Below the pieces are notes generated by a model that saw only the letters and a list, made by a program, of their open reading frames with translations, was not told the DNA's origin and ran no database searches. Positions 29,895 through 37,368 of a stretch of DNA of 44,069 bases are shown here, piece by piece (the first letter of the stretch is position 1; each line of letters starts with the position of its first letter). The translations under genes were made by a program, and so were the position numbers. This stretch comes from Anianibacter sp965662745. Its GTDB lineage: Bacteria; Pseudomonadota; Alphaproteobacteria; Rhodobacterales; Rhodobacteraceae. Location of the stretch: positions 1 to 44,069 of the forward strand of contig CBFIJK010000029.1 in NCBI GenBank assembly GCA_965662745.1, in the 5' to 3' direction.

Positions 29895-32248
29895 ACACGC
29901 ATATGAACTGGTCAGGTGAAACCCTTGCCCTTTTTGCCGCCGCCCATGATGCAATGCGGCAAATCCCCCCCGCCTTCCCTCTTGACGCGACGGTCGCGGT
30001 GAACCCGTGGCTTGGGCAAGTCCAGGAGGACCGCACGATCGCCGCGGCCCGCCTTGCCCGCGTCGGTGGAGGCCGGATGTTCCTGCCGCGCGAGACGGTG
30101 GCCGCAATGATCGACGCCGGCGAGATCGCGACCGAGGACATGGCTGCGGCGGCAGAGGCCTACGGGTTCGCCCCTGATGCGTTAGCCAAAGCGGCGCGCG
30201 CGCGCGCTGCGCCACAGGCTGCCATGCCCACACTGGCCGATCTTGCGCAGAAGGACAGCGGTGTCGATTGGCCCGCGCTGGTCGAGGACCGCATCGGCCA
30301 TTGGGCGGCGGCGCATTTCGACCGAGGGCAGGCCTTCTGGCCCGCGCCTGAGGGCAGCGCGTGGACATCATGGAAGATCTACGCAAGCCGCGATCTGACA
30401 CCCGATCTGGCCGGGCTGTCGGGGTTTTCTGCCCAGGTCGCGGCCACGCCTACCGGCGCGCGGGCCGCATTCGACGAGGCGTGCAGGGCGCTTGGCCTGA
30501 CGGCAGATGACGCGCCGCTCTACTTCCACCGGCTGCTGGTGACGCTGTCGGGGTGGGCGCAGCACGCACGCCATCTGCATTGGCTCGCCGAACGGGACGG
30601 GGGTCATGATGACACGCTGTTCGATCTTCTGACCGTGCGCCTGATGTGGGACGTGGCGCTTCTCAAGGCGGGCGGCACAGAGCGCGAGACCGCATGGCAG
30701 GCGGCACGCGATGCCTATGTCCAGCCGGTCGGGGTCGACACCGAGACCAGGATCGACGCCGCCCTGCAGGACGCTGCCGACCGGGCCGCCGAACAGCGCT
30801 TGACCGGCACCTTGTCCGCCAACCCAAGCGAGGATGCCACGGACCGCCCTGCGATCCAGGCCGCGTTTTGCATCGACGTGAGGTCAGAGCGGCTGCGGCG
30901 GGCGCTGGAAACCGTCGACCCGAACCTCCAGACAATCGGTTTTGCGGGTTTCTTCGGCCTGCCCCTCGCGCACCGGGGTCATGCCTCTGACATTGTCGAA
31001 GCGCGCTCGCCAATTCTTCTGTCGCCGCCTTTGACAACCAAGACACAAGGCGAAGATCTGGCCGAACGGGCGACTCTGCGAACGATCCGGGCGTGGGGCC
31101 GCTTCAAGCGGGCCGCCGTGTCGGCCTTCGCCTTTGTCGAGGCGGCGGGCCCGTTCTACATCGCCAAGCTGCTGCGGGATGGTCTTGGCTATGCCAAAGG
31201 AAAGGGATCCAGCACCGTGCCTAAGCTGGACTTGTCCCTGGACGACCGCATTCAGACGGCAGCGGGTATCCTGAAGGCGATGTCGCTTACATCAGGCTTT
31301 GCGCGGCTTGTTCTGATCTGCGGTCATGGCGCACGCGTGACCAACGCGCCCCATGCAAGCGCACTGCAATGCGGGGCCTGCGGCGGCCATTCGGGCGAGG
31401 TGAACGCGCGCGTTCTTGCGGACCTTCTGAACGATGCGGATGTGCGCAAGGGCCTTGCGTCGCGTGGGATCGACATTCCGGAAGACACGCTCTTCCTCGC
31501 CGGGCTGCACGACACCGTCTCGGACGAGGTTCGCCTTTTCAAGGACACGCCGCAGTCCTCGCACACGCAGGACATGGTCAAACTCACGACCATCCTAAAG
31601 CGGGCCTCGGCGCTTGTCCTTGCGGAACGGGCGGCCACGCTGCCCCGAGGCGCTGCAAAGACGCTTCCCGCGCGCGGGCGCGACTGGTCGGAACTGCGGC
31701 CCGAATGGGGGCTTGCGGGATGCCGCGGGTTCATCGCGGCGCCGCGCAGCCGGACCGTCGGCCGGGATTTCGGCGGCGAGGTGTTTCTGCACGACTATAG
31801 CTGGCGCATGGATGAGGGCGCGGCCACGCTGGAACTGATCCTCAGCGCGCCGGTGGTCGTCGCAAGCTGGATCGCCCTGCAATACCACGGGTCGGCCATC
31901 GCGCCGGACGCATTCGGCTCGGGCAACAAGCTGCTGCACAATGTCGTCGGCGGCATCGGCGTGCTTGAAGGCAATGGCGGCGCGCTGCGGGCCGGGCTGC
32001 CGTGGCAGTCAGTGCATGACGGAGAAAGGCTGCGCCACGTGCCCAGCCGGCTCGCGGTGATGATCGAGGCGCCGGAAGAGATGATCCTGAACGTTCTGGA
32101 TCGGCAGCCACAGGTACGGGCGCTCTTCGACAATGGCTGGCTTTCGCTTTTGGCCGTCGACAGCACCAGCGGCATGATCCGGCGCTATGAAAAGGGCGTT
32201 TGGGTCGAGCAAAGCCCAAGCGCAGACGCTTTTCCGGTGGCTGCCTGA
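29891..32248 (+). CDS. dabA: DabA, carbonic-anhydrase-like subunit of the DAB inorganic carbon complex (DUF2309)
   Basis: A 785-residue cytoplasmic peripheral protein with a beta-carbonic-anhydrase-like zinc site. It captures CO2 as bicarbonate in one direction, driven by DabB. The zinc and active-site residues match the known pattern: Cys327 and Asp329 (AFCIDVRSE), His479 (ICGHG) and Cys494 (ALQCGACGG); the 2- and 15-residue spacings equal those reported for Halothiobacillus DabA (C351/D353, H524/C539). Family ends (AVNPWLGQ near 36-43) are present and the length is normal. The frame is open far upstream, but the ATG at 29891 overlapping dabB is the clear start. It supplies bicarbonate either for autotrophy or for anaplerotic carboxylases; no RuBisCO is in the window. 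Confidence 0.93.
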   Translation: MNTHMNWSGETLALFAAAHDAMRQIPPAFPLDATVAVNPWLGQVQEDRTIAAARLARVGGGRMFLPRETVAAMIDAGEIATEDMAAAAEAYGFAPDALAKAARARAAPQAAMPTLADLAQKDSGVDWPALVEDRIGHWAAAHFDRGQAFWPAPEGSAWTSWKIYASRDLTPDLAGLSGFSAQVAATPTGARAAFDEACRALGLTADDAPLYFHRLLVTLSGWAQHARHLHWLAERDGGHDDTLFDLLTVRLMWDVALLKAGGTERETAWQAARDAYVQPVGVDTETRIDAALQDAADRAAEQRLTGTLSANPSEDATDRPAIQAAFCIDVRSERLRRALETVDPNLQTIGFAGFFGLPLAHRGHASDIVEARSPILLSPPLTTKTQGEDLAERATLRTIRAWGRFKRAAVSAFAFVEAAGPFYIAKLLRDGLGYAKGKGSSTVPKLDLSLDDRIQTAAGILKAMSLTSGFARLVLICGHGARVTNAPHASALQCGACGGHSGEVNARVLADLLNDADVRKGLASRGIDIPEDTLFLAGLHDTVSDEVRLFKDTPQSSHTQDMVKLTTILKRASALVLAERAATLPRGAAKTLPARGRDWSELRPEWGLAGCRGFIAAPRSRTVGRDFGGEVFLHDYSWRMDEGAATLELILSAPVVVASWIALQYHGSAIAPDAFGSGNKLLHNVVGGIGVLEGNGGALRAGLPWQSVHDGERLRHVPSRLAVMIEAPEEMILNVLDRQPQVRALFDNGWLSLLAVDSTSGMIRRYEKGVWVEQSPSADAFPVAA

Positions 32249-32269
32249 AACTCGGAATTGGATAGGCCG

Positions 32270-33667
32270 TTACCGGCGGTGGTGCGTGATCGTGAACGGG
32301 CGGTCCACCACCGCCGGTTTGTCTGCAAGGGCGATCTGGCCAAGCTCTGCCTTGCGCATCACGGATTGCGCCAGAAGGAACGACACCAGCGCAACGACCA
32401 CGCCCCCGGCCATCTGGCCAATCAGCACGCCGGTCGCGCCCCAGATCTGCGCGCCGACGTACACGAAGGGGAAGATGCCCAGAGTATTGCGGCCCCAGTT
32501 GACCCAGGTGGAATAGAACGGGTGGCCGAGATTGTTATAGGCTGCGTTGGCCACGAAGATCACGCCGTTGAAAATCCACGCCAGCGACAGCGGCCCGCAG
32601 AACATGAAGATCAGAGCCCGCGCGTCGCCCTCGGCCTTGAAAAGATCGGCAATGGGCGCGCGCAACAGGAACAGTACCGCGACCACGGGGACGACATAGG
32701 CCACGATCAGGATCATGCTGCGGTTGAACGCCTCATGGACCCGGTCATGGCGGGCGGCGCCGAAATTCTGTCCGATGATCGGACCGATTGAGCCGGACAT
32801 CGCGAAGATGAGCGCGAAGGCGATCGGCGTGATGCGCCCGATGATCGCCATTCCAGCCACCGCGCCCTCGCCGAATTCGGCTGCTGCGCGGGTGACGTAG
32901 GCGCTGCCGATGGGGGTTGCGATGTTGGCGAGAATAGCGGGGATGGCGATGGCGGCGATCGGTTTCAGATCGCGGGCAAGCGCGCCAAGATTCGGAGCCG
33001 TGAGGCCGCCATAGTTTCGCTGAAGATACCACAGCGCCGTTCCCGCCATGGCAAAGCGCGCGAGGACAGAGGCGACGGCGGCGCCCTCCAGCCCCATCCC
33101 CAGCGCGAAGATGAAGATCGGGTCGAGCACAGCGTTCACAACCCCGGCCACCAGCGTCACCAGCATCGACAGACGCGCAGCGCCATGGCTGCGAAGCGCG
33201 GCAGAGGCGACGATCCCGACCATCAGGACCGGCATCGTCGGGATCAGGATCTGCAGGTAAGAGATCGCCAGATCCTGCGTCAGCCCGGTCGCCCCGACCA
33301 GCGTGGTCAGCCCCTCAAGATTGAAGAAGATCAACGCTGCGAAAAGACAGGCAAAGACGACGCCGACCGCCAGCACATGCGACAGGACCTCTTTCGCACG
33401 CTCCTCATCCCCTTCGCCAAGCGCCCGCGCCACGAGCGCCCCGGCCGCAATCGCGACACCGATACTGATCGAGGTCGTCATGAACAGGATCGACCCGGCA
33501 AATCCCACGGCGGCGGCAAGCTCTGCCACGCCCAGCATCGAGATGAACAGCATGTCCACGAAATCGACGATGAACAGCGCGAGGAAGCCGACCGCCGAGG
33601 TCAGCGACATCGTAACGATGTGGCCGGTGAGGCTGCCGGACAGGAATTTCGCCTGCGTGTCGCTCAC
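32270..33667 (-). CDS. MATE-family multidrug/metabolite efflux protein
   Basis: A 465-residue membrane protein with twelve predicted helices in two similar halves, typical of Na+- or H+-driven MATE exporters (NorM/DinF-like). The N-terminal stretch VGFLALFIVDFVDMLFISMLG and the repeat LVARALGEGDEERAKEVL (near 79-96) are family features; the matching second-half region GPIIGQNFGAARHDRVHEAF is near 265-284. It overlaps the upstream Kef-type gene by four bases, and its last codons form one arm of a long inverted repeat shared with the end of dabA's transcript. Substrate unknown. Confidence 0.9.
   Translation of the reverse strand: MSDTQAKFLSGSLTGHIVTMSLTSAVGFLALFIVDFVDMLFISMLGVAELAAAVGFAGSILFMTTSISIGVAIAAGALVARALGEGDEERAKEVLSHVLAVGVVFACLFAALIFFNLEGLTTLVGATGLTQDLAISYLQILIPTMPVLMVGIVASAALRSHGAARLSMLVTLVAGVVNAVLDPIFIFALGMGLEGAAVASVLARFAMAGTALWYLQRNYGGLTAPNLGALARDLKPIAAIAIPAILANIATPIGSAYVTRAAAEFGEGAVAGMAIIGRITPIAFALIFAMSGSIGPIIGQNFGAARHDRVHEAFNRSMILIVAYVVPVVAVLFLLRAPIADLFKAEGDARALIFMFCGPLSLAWIFNGVIFVANAAYNNLGHPFYSTWVNWGRNTLGIFPFVYVGAQIWGATGVLIGQMAGGVVVALVSFLLAQSVMRKAELGQIALADKPAVVDRPFTITHHRR
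32272..32318. terminator. Long inverted repeat between converging dabA and MATE genes
   Basis: ACCGGCGGTGGTG (32272-32284) and CACCACCGCCGGT (32306-32318) are perfect 13-bp arms with a 21-base loop. It sits 24 bases after the dabA stop and within the last 16 codons of the MATE gene. On the plus strand it is followed by the T-rich GTTTGTCT; no T-run follows on the minus strand. It may terminate dabA transcription and shield both 3' ends. Confidence 0.5.
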
Positions 33668-35532
33668 GACGCGCGTTTGCTCATGATCGCCTTCATGCGA
33701 TCGCCAAGCTCGGTCTCCCAGTTGCCGATGTTCTCGCGTATGTTCGCGATATAGGCGTCGTTTTCCGTGATCGGGACCGACGGGTCATAGTGTTCGGCGC
33801 CGATCAGCATGGACTTGCGGTCCATCTCGGAAAACGCCTGCACCATCGCGTCGCCCTGTTCACGGGTGTAGCCCAGCGCCTCGATGGACGAGCGCGCCAT
33901 GCGCAGCGAGCTGTCATAAGTCTCGCGAATGATGTCCCGGCACCCGGCAGCCCAAAGGTCGTAGACATGCGGCCGGTCAAGCGCACGGGCGACGACATGG
34001 CATTGCGGGTAGTGCTTCACGACGTATTTCGTCAGCTCGGTCGTGTTTTCCTTGTCGTCGATGGCAATCACCAGAAGCTTGGCGTGATGAATGCCCGCAG
34101 CGTGCAGCAGATCAGGCCGCGTGGCATCACCGTAATAGGCCTGCACGTTGAATCTCTTGAGCATTTCAAGTTGTTTGGAACTGTAGTCGATCACCGTCGG
34201 GGTCATCCCCGCAGACCGCAGCAGGCGAGAGACGATGCCGCCCACGCGCCCATGGCCAGCGATGATGATATCGCCCTGCTCTTCGATCTCGTCCATCTCG
34301 CGCTCTTCGGCGGCGACATATCGCGGCGCGATCACCCGGTCGTAGAGGATGAAAAGCGCCGGGGTCAGCAGCATGGACATCGCGACGACGAGCAAGAGTT
34401 GATCGGCCAGCGCAGCTGGAATGACGGCATTTGCGACGGTGAACGACAACAGGACGAAGCCGAATTCACCCGCCTGTGCGAGGCCAAGACTGAAAAGCCA
34501 CCGGTCGCCGCCTTCAATCTTGAACGCCACACCCAGCGCATAGAGCACCGCGATCTTCAGCGCGATCAGGCCAAGGGTCAGTGCAAGGATGCCGGCGAGA
34601 TTGTCGAACAGAAGGGCAAAGTTGATCCCGGCCCCGACCGTCATGAAAAAGAGGCCCAGCAGCAGCCCCTTGAACGGGTCAATATCGCTTTCCAGCTCAT
34701 GCCGATATTCGCTGTTGGCCAGAACCACGCCGGCCAGGAACGTGCCAAGCGCAGGCGACAACCCGATCAGCGACATCAAGAGCGCGATCCCGATGACGAT
34801 CATCAGCGCGGTCGCCACGAACAGCTCGCGCAGCTGCGCGGCAGAGATAAACCGAAAGATCGGCCCAGTCAGATATGATCCGATCACGTAGACAAAAGCG
34901 ATAGCGCCCAGCGTCACCAGGCCGACGCCCCAGCCGGGCAGCCCATCCACGAGGCTTAGCGACGCGCCATGGCCGCCCTCGCCCTGGTCGCCCGTGTGCG
35001 ACATCGCCTCGGTCAGTTCGGGAAGCGCCAATAGGGGCAGAAGCGCCAGCATCGGAATGACGGCGATATCCTGAAACAGCAGCACCGAAAAGCTCGACTG
35101 CCCGCCGTCGCTTTTCATCAGCCCCTTTTCGCCCAAGGTCTGCAGGACGATGGCGGTCGAGGACAGCGCAAAAACAAGACCGATCGCAAGCGCAATGGTC
35201 CAGACCTGCCCAAAGAGCATGGCCACACCCATGACCGCGAGGGTGGTGATGCCGACCTGCCCGCCCCCAAGCCCCAGCAGCCTGCCGCGCATCGACCAAA
35301 GCAGCTTTGGCTCCAATTCCAACCCGACAAGGAAAAGCATCATGACGACGCCGAATTCAGCGAAATGCTGGATCGACACGACGTCCACGTGCAAAAGAGC
35401 GAGGATCGGGCTGATGACTATCCCGGCGATCAGGTAGCCAAGAACCGACCCCAGACCCAAGCGCGAGGCCACGGGCACGGCGATAACGCCAGCGGCGAGG
35501 AACACGAAGGCCAGAAGCAGAAAATCGGTCAT
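33664..35532 (-). CDS. Kef-type K+/H+ antiporter with RCK domain (CPA2 family)
   Basis: A 622-residue protein: the membrane domain (about 1-400) resembles KefB/KefC, with FGVVMMLFLVGLELEP (60-75), LLFQDIAVIPM (151-161, with the ion-site Asp155) and LAQAGEFGFVLLSF. A cytoplasmic RCK/TrkA-N domain follows from about 421 (DIIIAGHGRVGGIVSRLL, a nucleotide-binding GxGxxG). The segment after 540 is a short C-terminal tail. I start at the ATG at 35532, preceded by GGGAG; the frame extends 22 codons upstream without a ribosome site. It probably exports K+ under electrophile or pH stress. It overlaps the MATE gene by four bases; the link may be general stress export. Confidence 0.9.
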   Translation of the reverse strand: MTDFLLLAFVFLAAGVIAVPVASRLGLGSVLGYLIAGIVISPILALLHVDVVSIQHFAEFGVVMMLFLVGLELEPKLLWSMRGRLLGLGGGQVGITTLAVMGVAMLFGQVWTIALAIGLVFALSSTAIVLQTLGEKGLMKSDGGQSSFSVLLFQDIAVIPMLALLPLLALPELTEAMSHTGDQGEGGHGASLSLVDGLPGWGVGLVTLGAIAFVYVIGSYLTGPIFRFISAAQLRELFVATALMIVIGIALLMSLIGLSPALGTFLAGVVLANSEYRHELESDIDPFKGLLLGLFFMTVGAGINFALLFDNLAGILALTLGLIALKIAVLYALGVAFKIEGGDRWLFSLGLAQAGEFGFVLLSFTVANAVIPAALADQLLLVVAMSMLLTPALFILYDRVIAPRYVAAEEREMDEIEEQGDIIIAGHGRVGGIVSRLLRSAGMTPTVIDYSSKQLEMLKRFNVQAYYGDATRPDLLHAAGIHHAKLLVIAIDDKENTTELTKYVVKHYPQCHVVARALDRPHVYDLWAAGCRDIIRETYDSSLRMARSSIEALGYTREQGDAMVQAFSEMDRKSMLIGAEHYDPSVPITENDAYIANIRENIGNWETELGDRMKAIMSKRAS

Positions 35533-35722
35533 TCGCGTCACTCCCCGCACAGCGCGGCCCCAAGCCTGACGCGCCTCGAATGACGTTGGGTTAAGCACCG
35601 CAAGAGGTCAAGCGCGGGTTGGGGCCGATGCTTCCCGTATGCCCAAACGGGTCGCAAACTGGACTTGGGCCGCCTAATTAGTTAACGTAGCGGTAACCAG
35701 CCGGAAACGGAGGTTCGCCCGA
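35533..35722. other. Divergent intergenic region
   Basis: 190 bases between the Kef-type gene and the histidine-phosphatase gene. It contains a small hairpin CCCGT/ACGGG (about 35635-35653) and an AT-rich patch TAATTAGTTAACG (from about 35677), the likely promoter area for the phosphatase gene. No reading frame is convincing. Confidence 0.4.
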
Positions 35723-36259
35723 ATGATGCTACGTCGTGCCTTTCTGATCCTGATCCTCGGCCTGGGCCTTGCCGCCTGCACCCCGGCCCGCGATCTTTCG
35801 ATGCCCGCCGACACAACTTTCATCGTCTTGCGCCATGCCGACCGAACCGGTGAGGATCTGAGCGACAAGGGCCGCGCCCGCGCAGACGCGCTGGTCGAGG
35901 CGCTGCAGGGCACACCGATCGACGCGATCTACTCGCCCGGCATTCAACGCAACCTTGATACCGCCGCCCCCTTGGCCAGCGCCCGAGGGCTTGAGGTCGA
36001 GCCCTCCGCCCCCTTGGCCAGCGCCCGAGGGCTTGAGGTCGAGCGGTTCTCGGCAGAGCGCGCCGCAACCAACCTTGTCAGTCTGGGTGCAGGCAGGACC
36101 GTGGTTTGGGTCGGGAACAAGGGCAATCTGAATGCCATCTGGGATGAGCTTTCGCTGCCCGGCCCGCCGCCTCTCGAATATGGCGATCTGTTCTTCGTGA
36201 CGCGCGATGGAACGGCCCGAACCGTAGTGACCCGCCAGCGCTTTGGCCCCGATCCGTAA
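35723..36259 (+). CDS. Histidine-phosphatase-fold lipoprotein with an internal tandem duplication
   Basis: A 178-residue protein. Residues 1-19 are a lipoprotein signal ending LAAC (lipid-bearing Cys19), so it is membrane-attached in the periplasm. The fold is the histidine phosphatase (phosphoglycerate-mutase-like, SixA-size) family: LRHADRT at 36-42 contains the nucleophile His38, then SDKGRARADAL and IYSPGIQRNLDTA. The second catalytic His is usually in a VxxVGHS motif; here the equivalent VVWVGNKG (127-134) has Asn132, so activity is in doubt. An exact 39-base repeat inside the gene duplicates APLASARGLEVE (82-93 and 96-107), adding 14 residues without breaking the frame. Function unknown. 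Confidence 0.8.
   Translation: MMLRRAFLILILGLGLAACTPARDLSMPADTTFIVLRHADRTGEDLSDKGRARADALVEALQGTPIDAIYSPGIQRNLDTAAPLASARGLEVEPSAPLASARGLEVERFSAERAATNLVSLGAGRTVVWVGNKGNLNAIWDELSLPGPPPLEYGDLFFVTRDGTARTVVTRQRFGPDP
35964..36044 (+). repeat. In-frame 42-bp tandem duplication
   Basis: Bases 35964-36002 and 36006-36044 are identical over 39 bases, separated by CCT. The period is 42 bases (14 codons). The identity, including third codon positions, indicates a very recent duplication. Confidence 0.95.
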
Positions 36260-36510
36260 ACCTGGCCGATCGCCAGCTGCGCGTAACGGGGACGGGTGTT
36301 CAGGGCTTTTTCCATCACACCCGAACGGGAATACGATCCATGGCCAGAAAGACGGATCGCGACAGAAAGGCCTGCGGATATGGTCGGAACGCCTTAAACG
36401 CGCTAGACCATTCAGCCGCATGTGCCGCGCCCGAAGCCTGAGTGCCCGATGGTTGTCATTCCGCCCCGAACGCCGGATGTTGATCCGCGCGTTGAACGAC
36501 GGACCGATTC
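36260..36510. other. Intergenic region
   Basis: 251 bases between the phosphatase and the AroE-like genes. A 5-bp hairpin CTGGC/GCCAG (36262-36276) follows the phosphatase stop but has no T-run. No gene is convincing; composition suggests ordinary spacer with an unseen promoter. Confidence 0.4.
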
Positions 36511-37359
36511 ATGACCCACCCCCCTGATCTGAAGCTCGGCCTGATCGGCGACAATATCGCAAGCTCGCGCGCGCCGCTCTTGCATGAACTGGCCGGTCGG
36601 CAGAACGGGATGCGTGTGCAATATGACCGGTTGGTGCCCGCCGATCTTGCGCAAAGCTTCGACGCCGTCTTCGATGCTTGCCAACCGCAAGGCTATCGCG
36701 GGATCAACGTGACATATCCTTACAAAGAACGGGTCGTGCCCAAGCTGCGCATCGACGACCCGCTTGTACGGGCCATGGGCGCGGTCAACACGGTGATCTT
36801 CACCGACGCCGGCCCGCTGGGATTCAACACCGACTATTCAGGGTTCATGGAAGCCTACAGATCGCGGCGCGGCAGCGATCCTACCGGCCCGGTGCTGATG
36901 ATCGGCACAGGGGGCGCCGGGCGCGCGGTGGCGTTCGGGCTTGCAGGGCTTGGCACCCCAATCCTTCGTCTGGTCGACCGCGATCCGGTCAAGGCCAAGG
37001 CGCTGGCATCGGCTCTTCGCGCGGCCCAGCCCGATATGGATATCTCGGTTTGGGAGAGCGCCGAGGATGCGGCTCAAGGCGCAAACGGCATCATCAACTG
37101 CACCCCGGTTGGCATGGTGGGCTATGGCGGAACGCCGCTTCAGGCCAGTGCGATGAAAGGGGCCGCCTGGGCCTTTGACGCTGTCTATACGCCGCTGGAC
37201 ACGCAGTTTCTGCAAGACGCCGCAGCGGCGGGTCTCGACGTGATTTCGGGGTTCGAGCTGTTCTTCTACCAAGGCGTCCACGCCTGGACGCATTTTGCCG
37301 AAAAACCTCTCGACGAGGCCGCCCTGCGCCGCGCTTTATCGTCCAAGACGGCAGCTTAG
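36511..37359 (+). CDS. Shikimate/quinate dehydrogenase-like protein (AroE family)
   Basis: A 282-residue NAD(P)-dependent dehydrogenase of the AroE family. The catalytic pair is Lys72 (GINVTYPYKE) and Asp108 (GFNTDYSGF); the nucleotide loop is GTGGAGRA at 132-139, and FELFFYQGVHAW near the C-terminus contacts substrate. The N-terminal substrate motif, usually HSxSP in biosynthetic AroE, reads SSRAP (18-22), so the second Ser that binds the carboxylate is Ala. This points to a catabolic quinate/shikimate dehydrogenase or another specialised paralogue rather than the housekeeping enzyme. It converges on the ABC ATPase gene with a gap of only nine bases and no obvious terminator. Confidence 0.85.
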   Translation: MTHPPDLKLGLIGDNIASSRAPLLHELAGRQNGMRVQYDRLVPADLAQSFDAVFDACQPQGYRGINVTYPYKERVVPKLRIDDPLVRAMGAVNTVIFTDAGPLGFNTDYSGFMEAYRSRRGSDPTGPVLMIGTGGAGRAVAFGLAGLGTPILRLVDRDPVKAKALASALRAAQPDMDISVWESAEDAAQGANGIINCTPVGMVGYGGTPLQASAMKGAAWAFDAVYTPLDTQFLQDAAAAGLDVISGFELFFYQGVHAWTHFAEKPLDEAALRRALSSKTAA

Positions 37360-37368
37360 GCCCGGCGT

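Noticed and set aside
36262..36276. Hairpin after the histidine-phosphatase gene
   Set aside because: A 5-bp stem without a T-run is within chance in GC-rich DNA.
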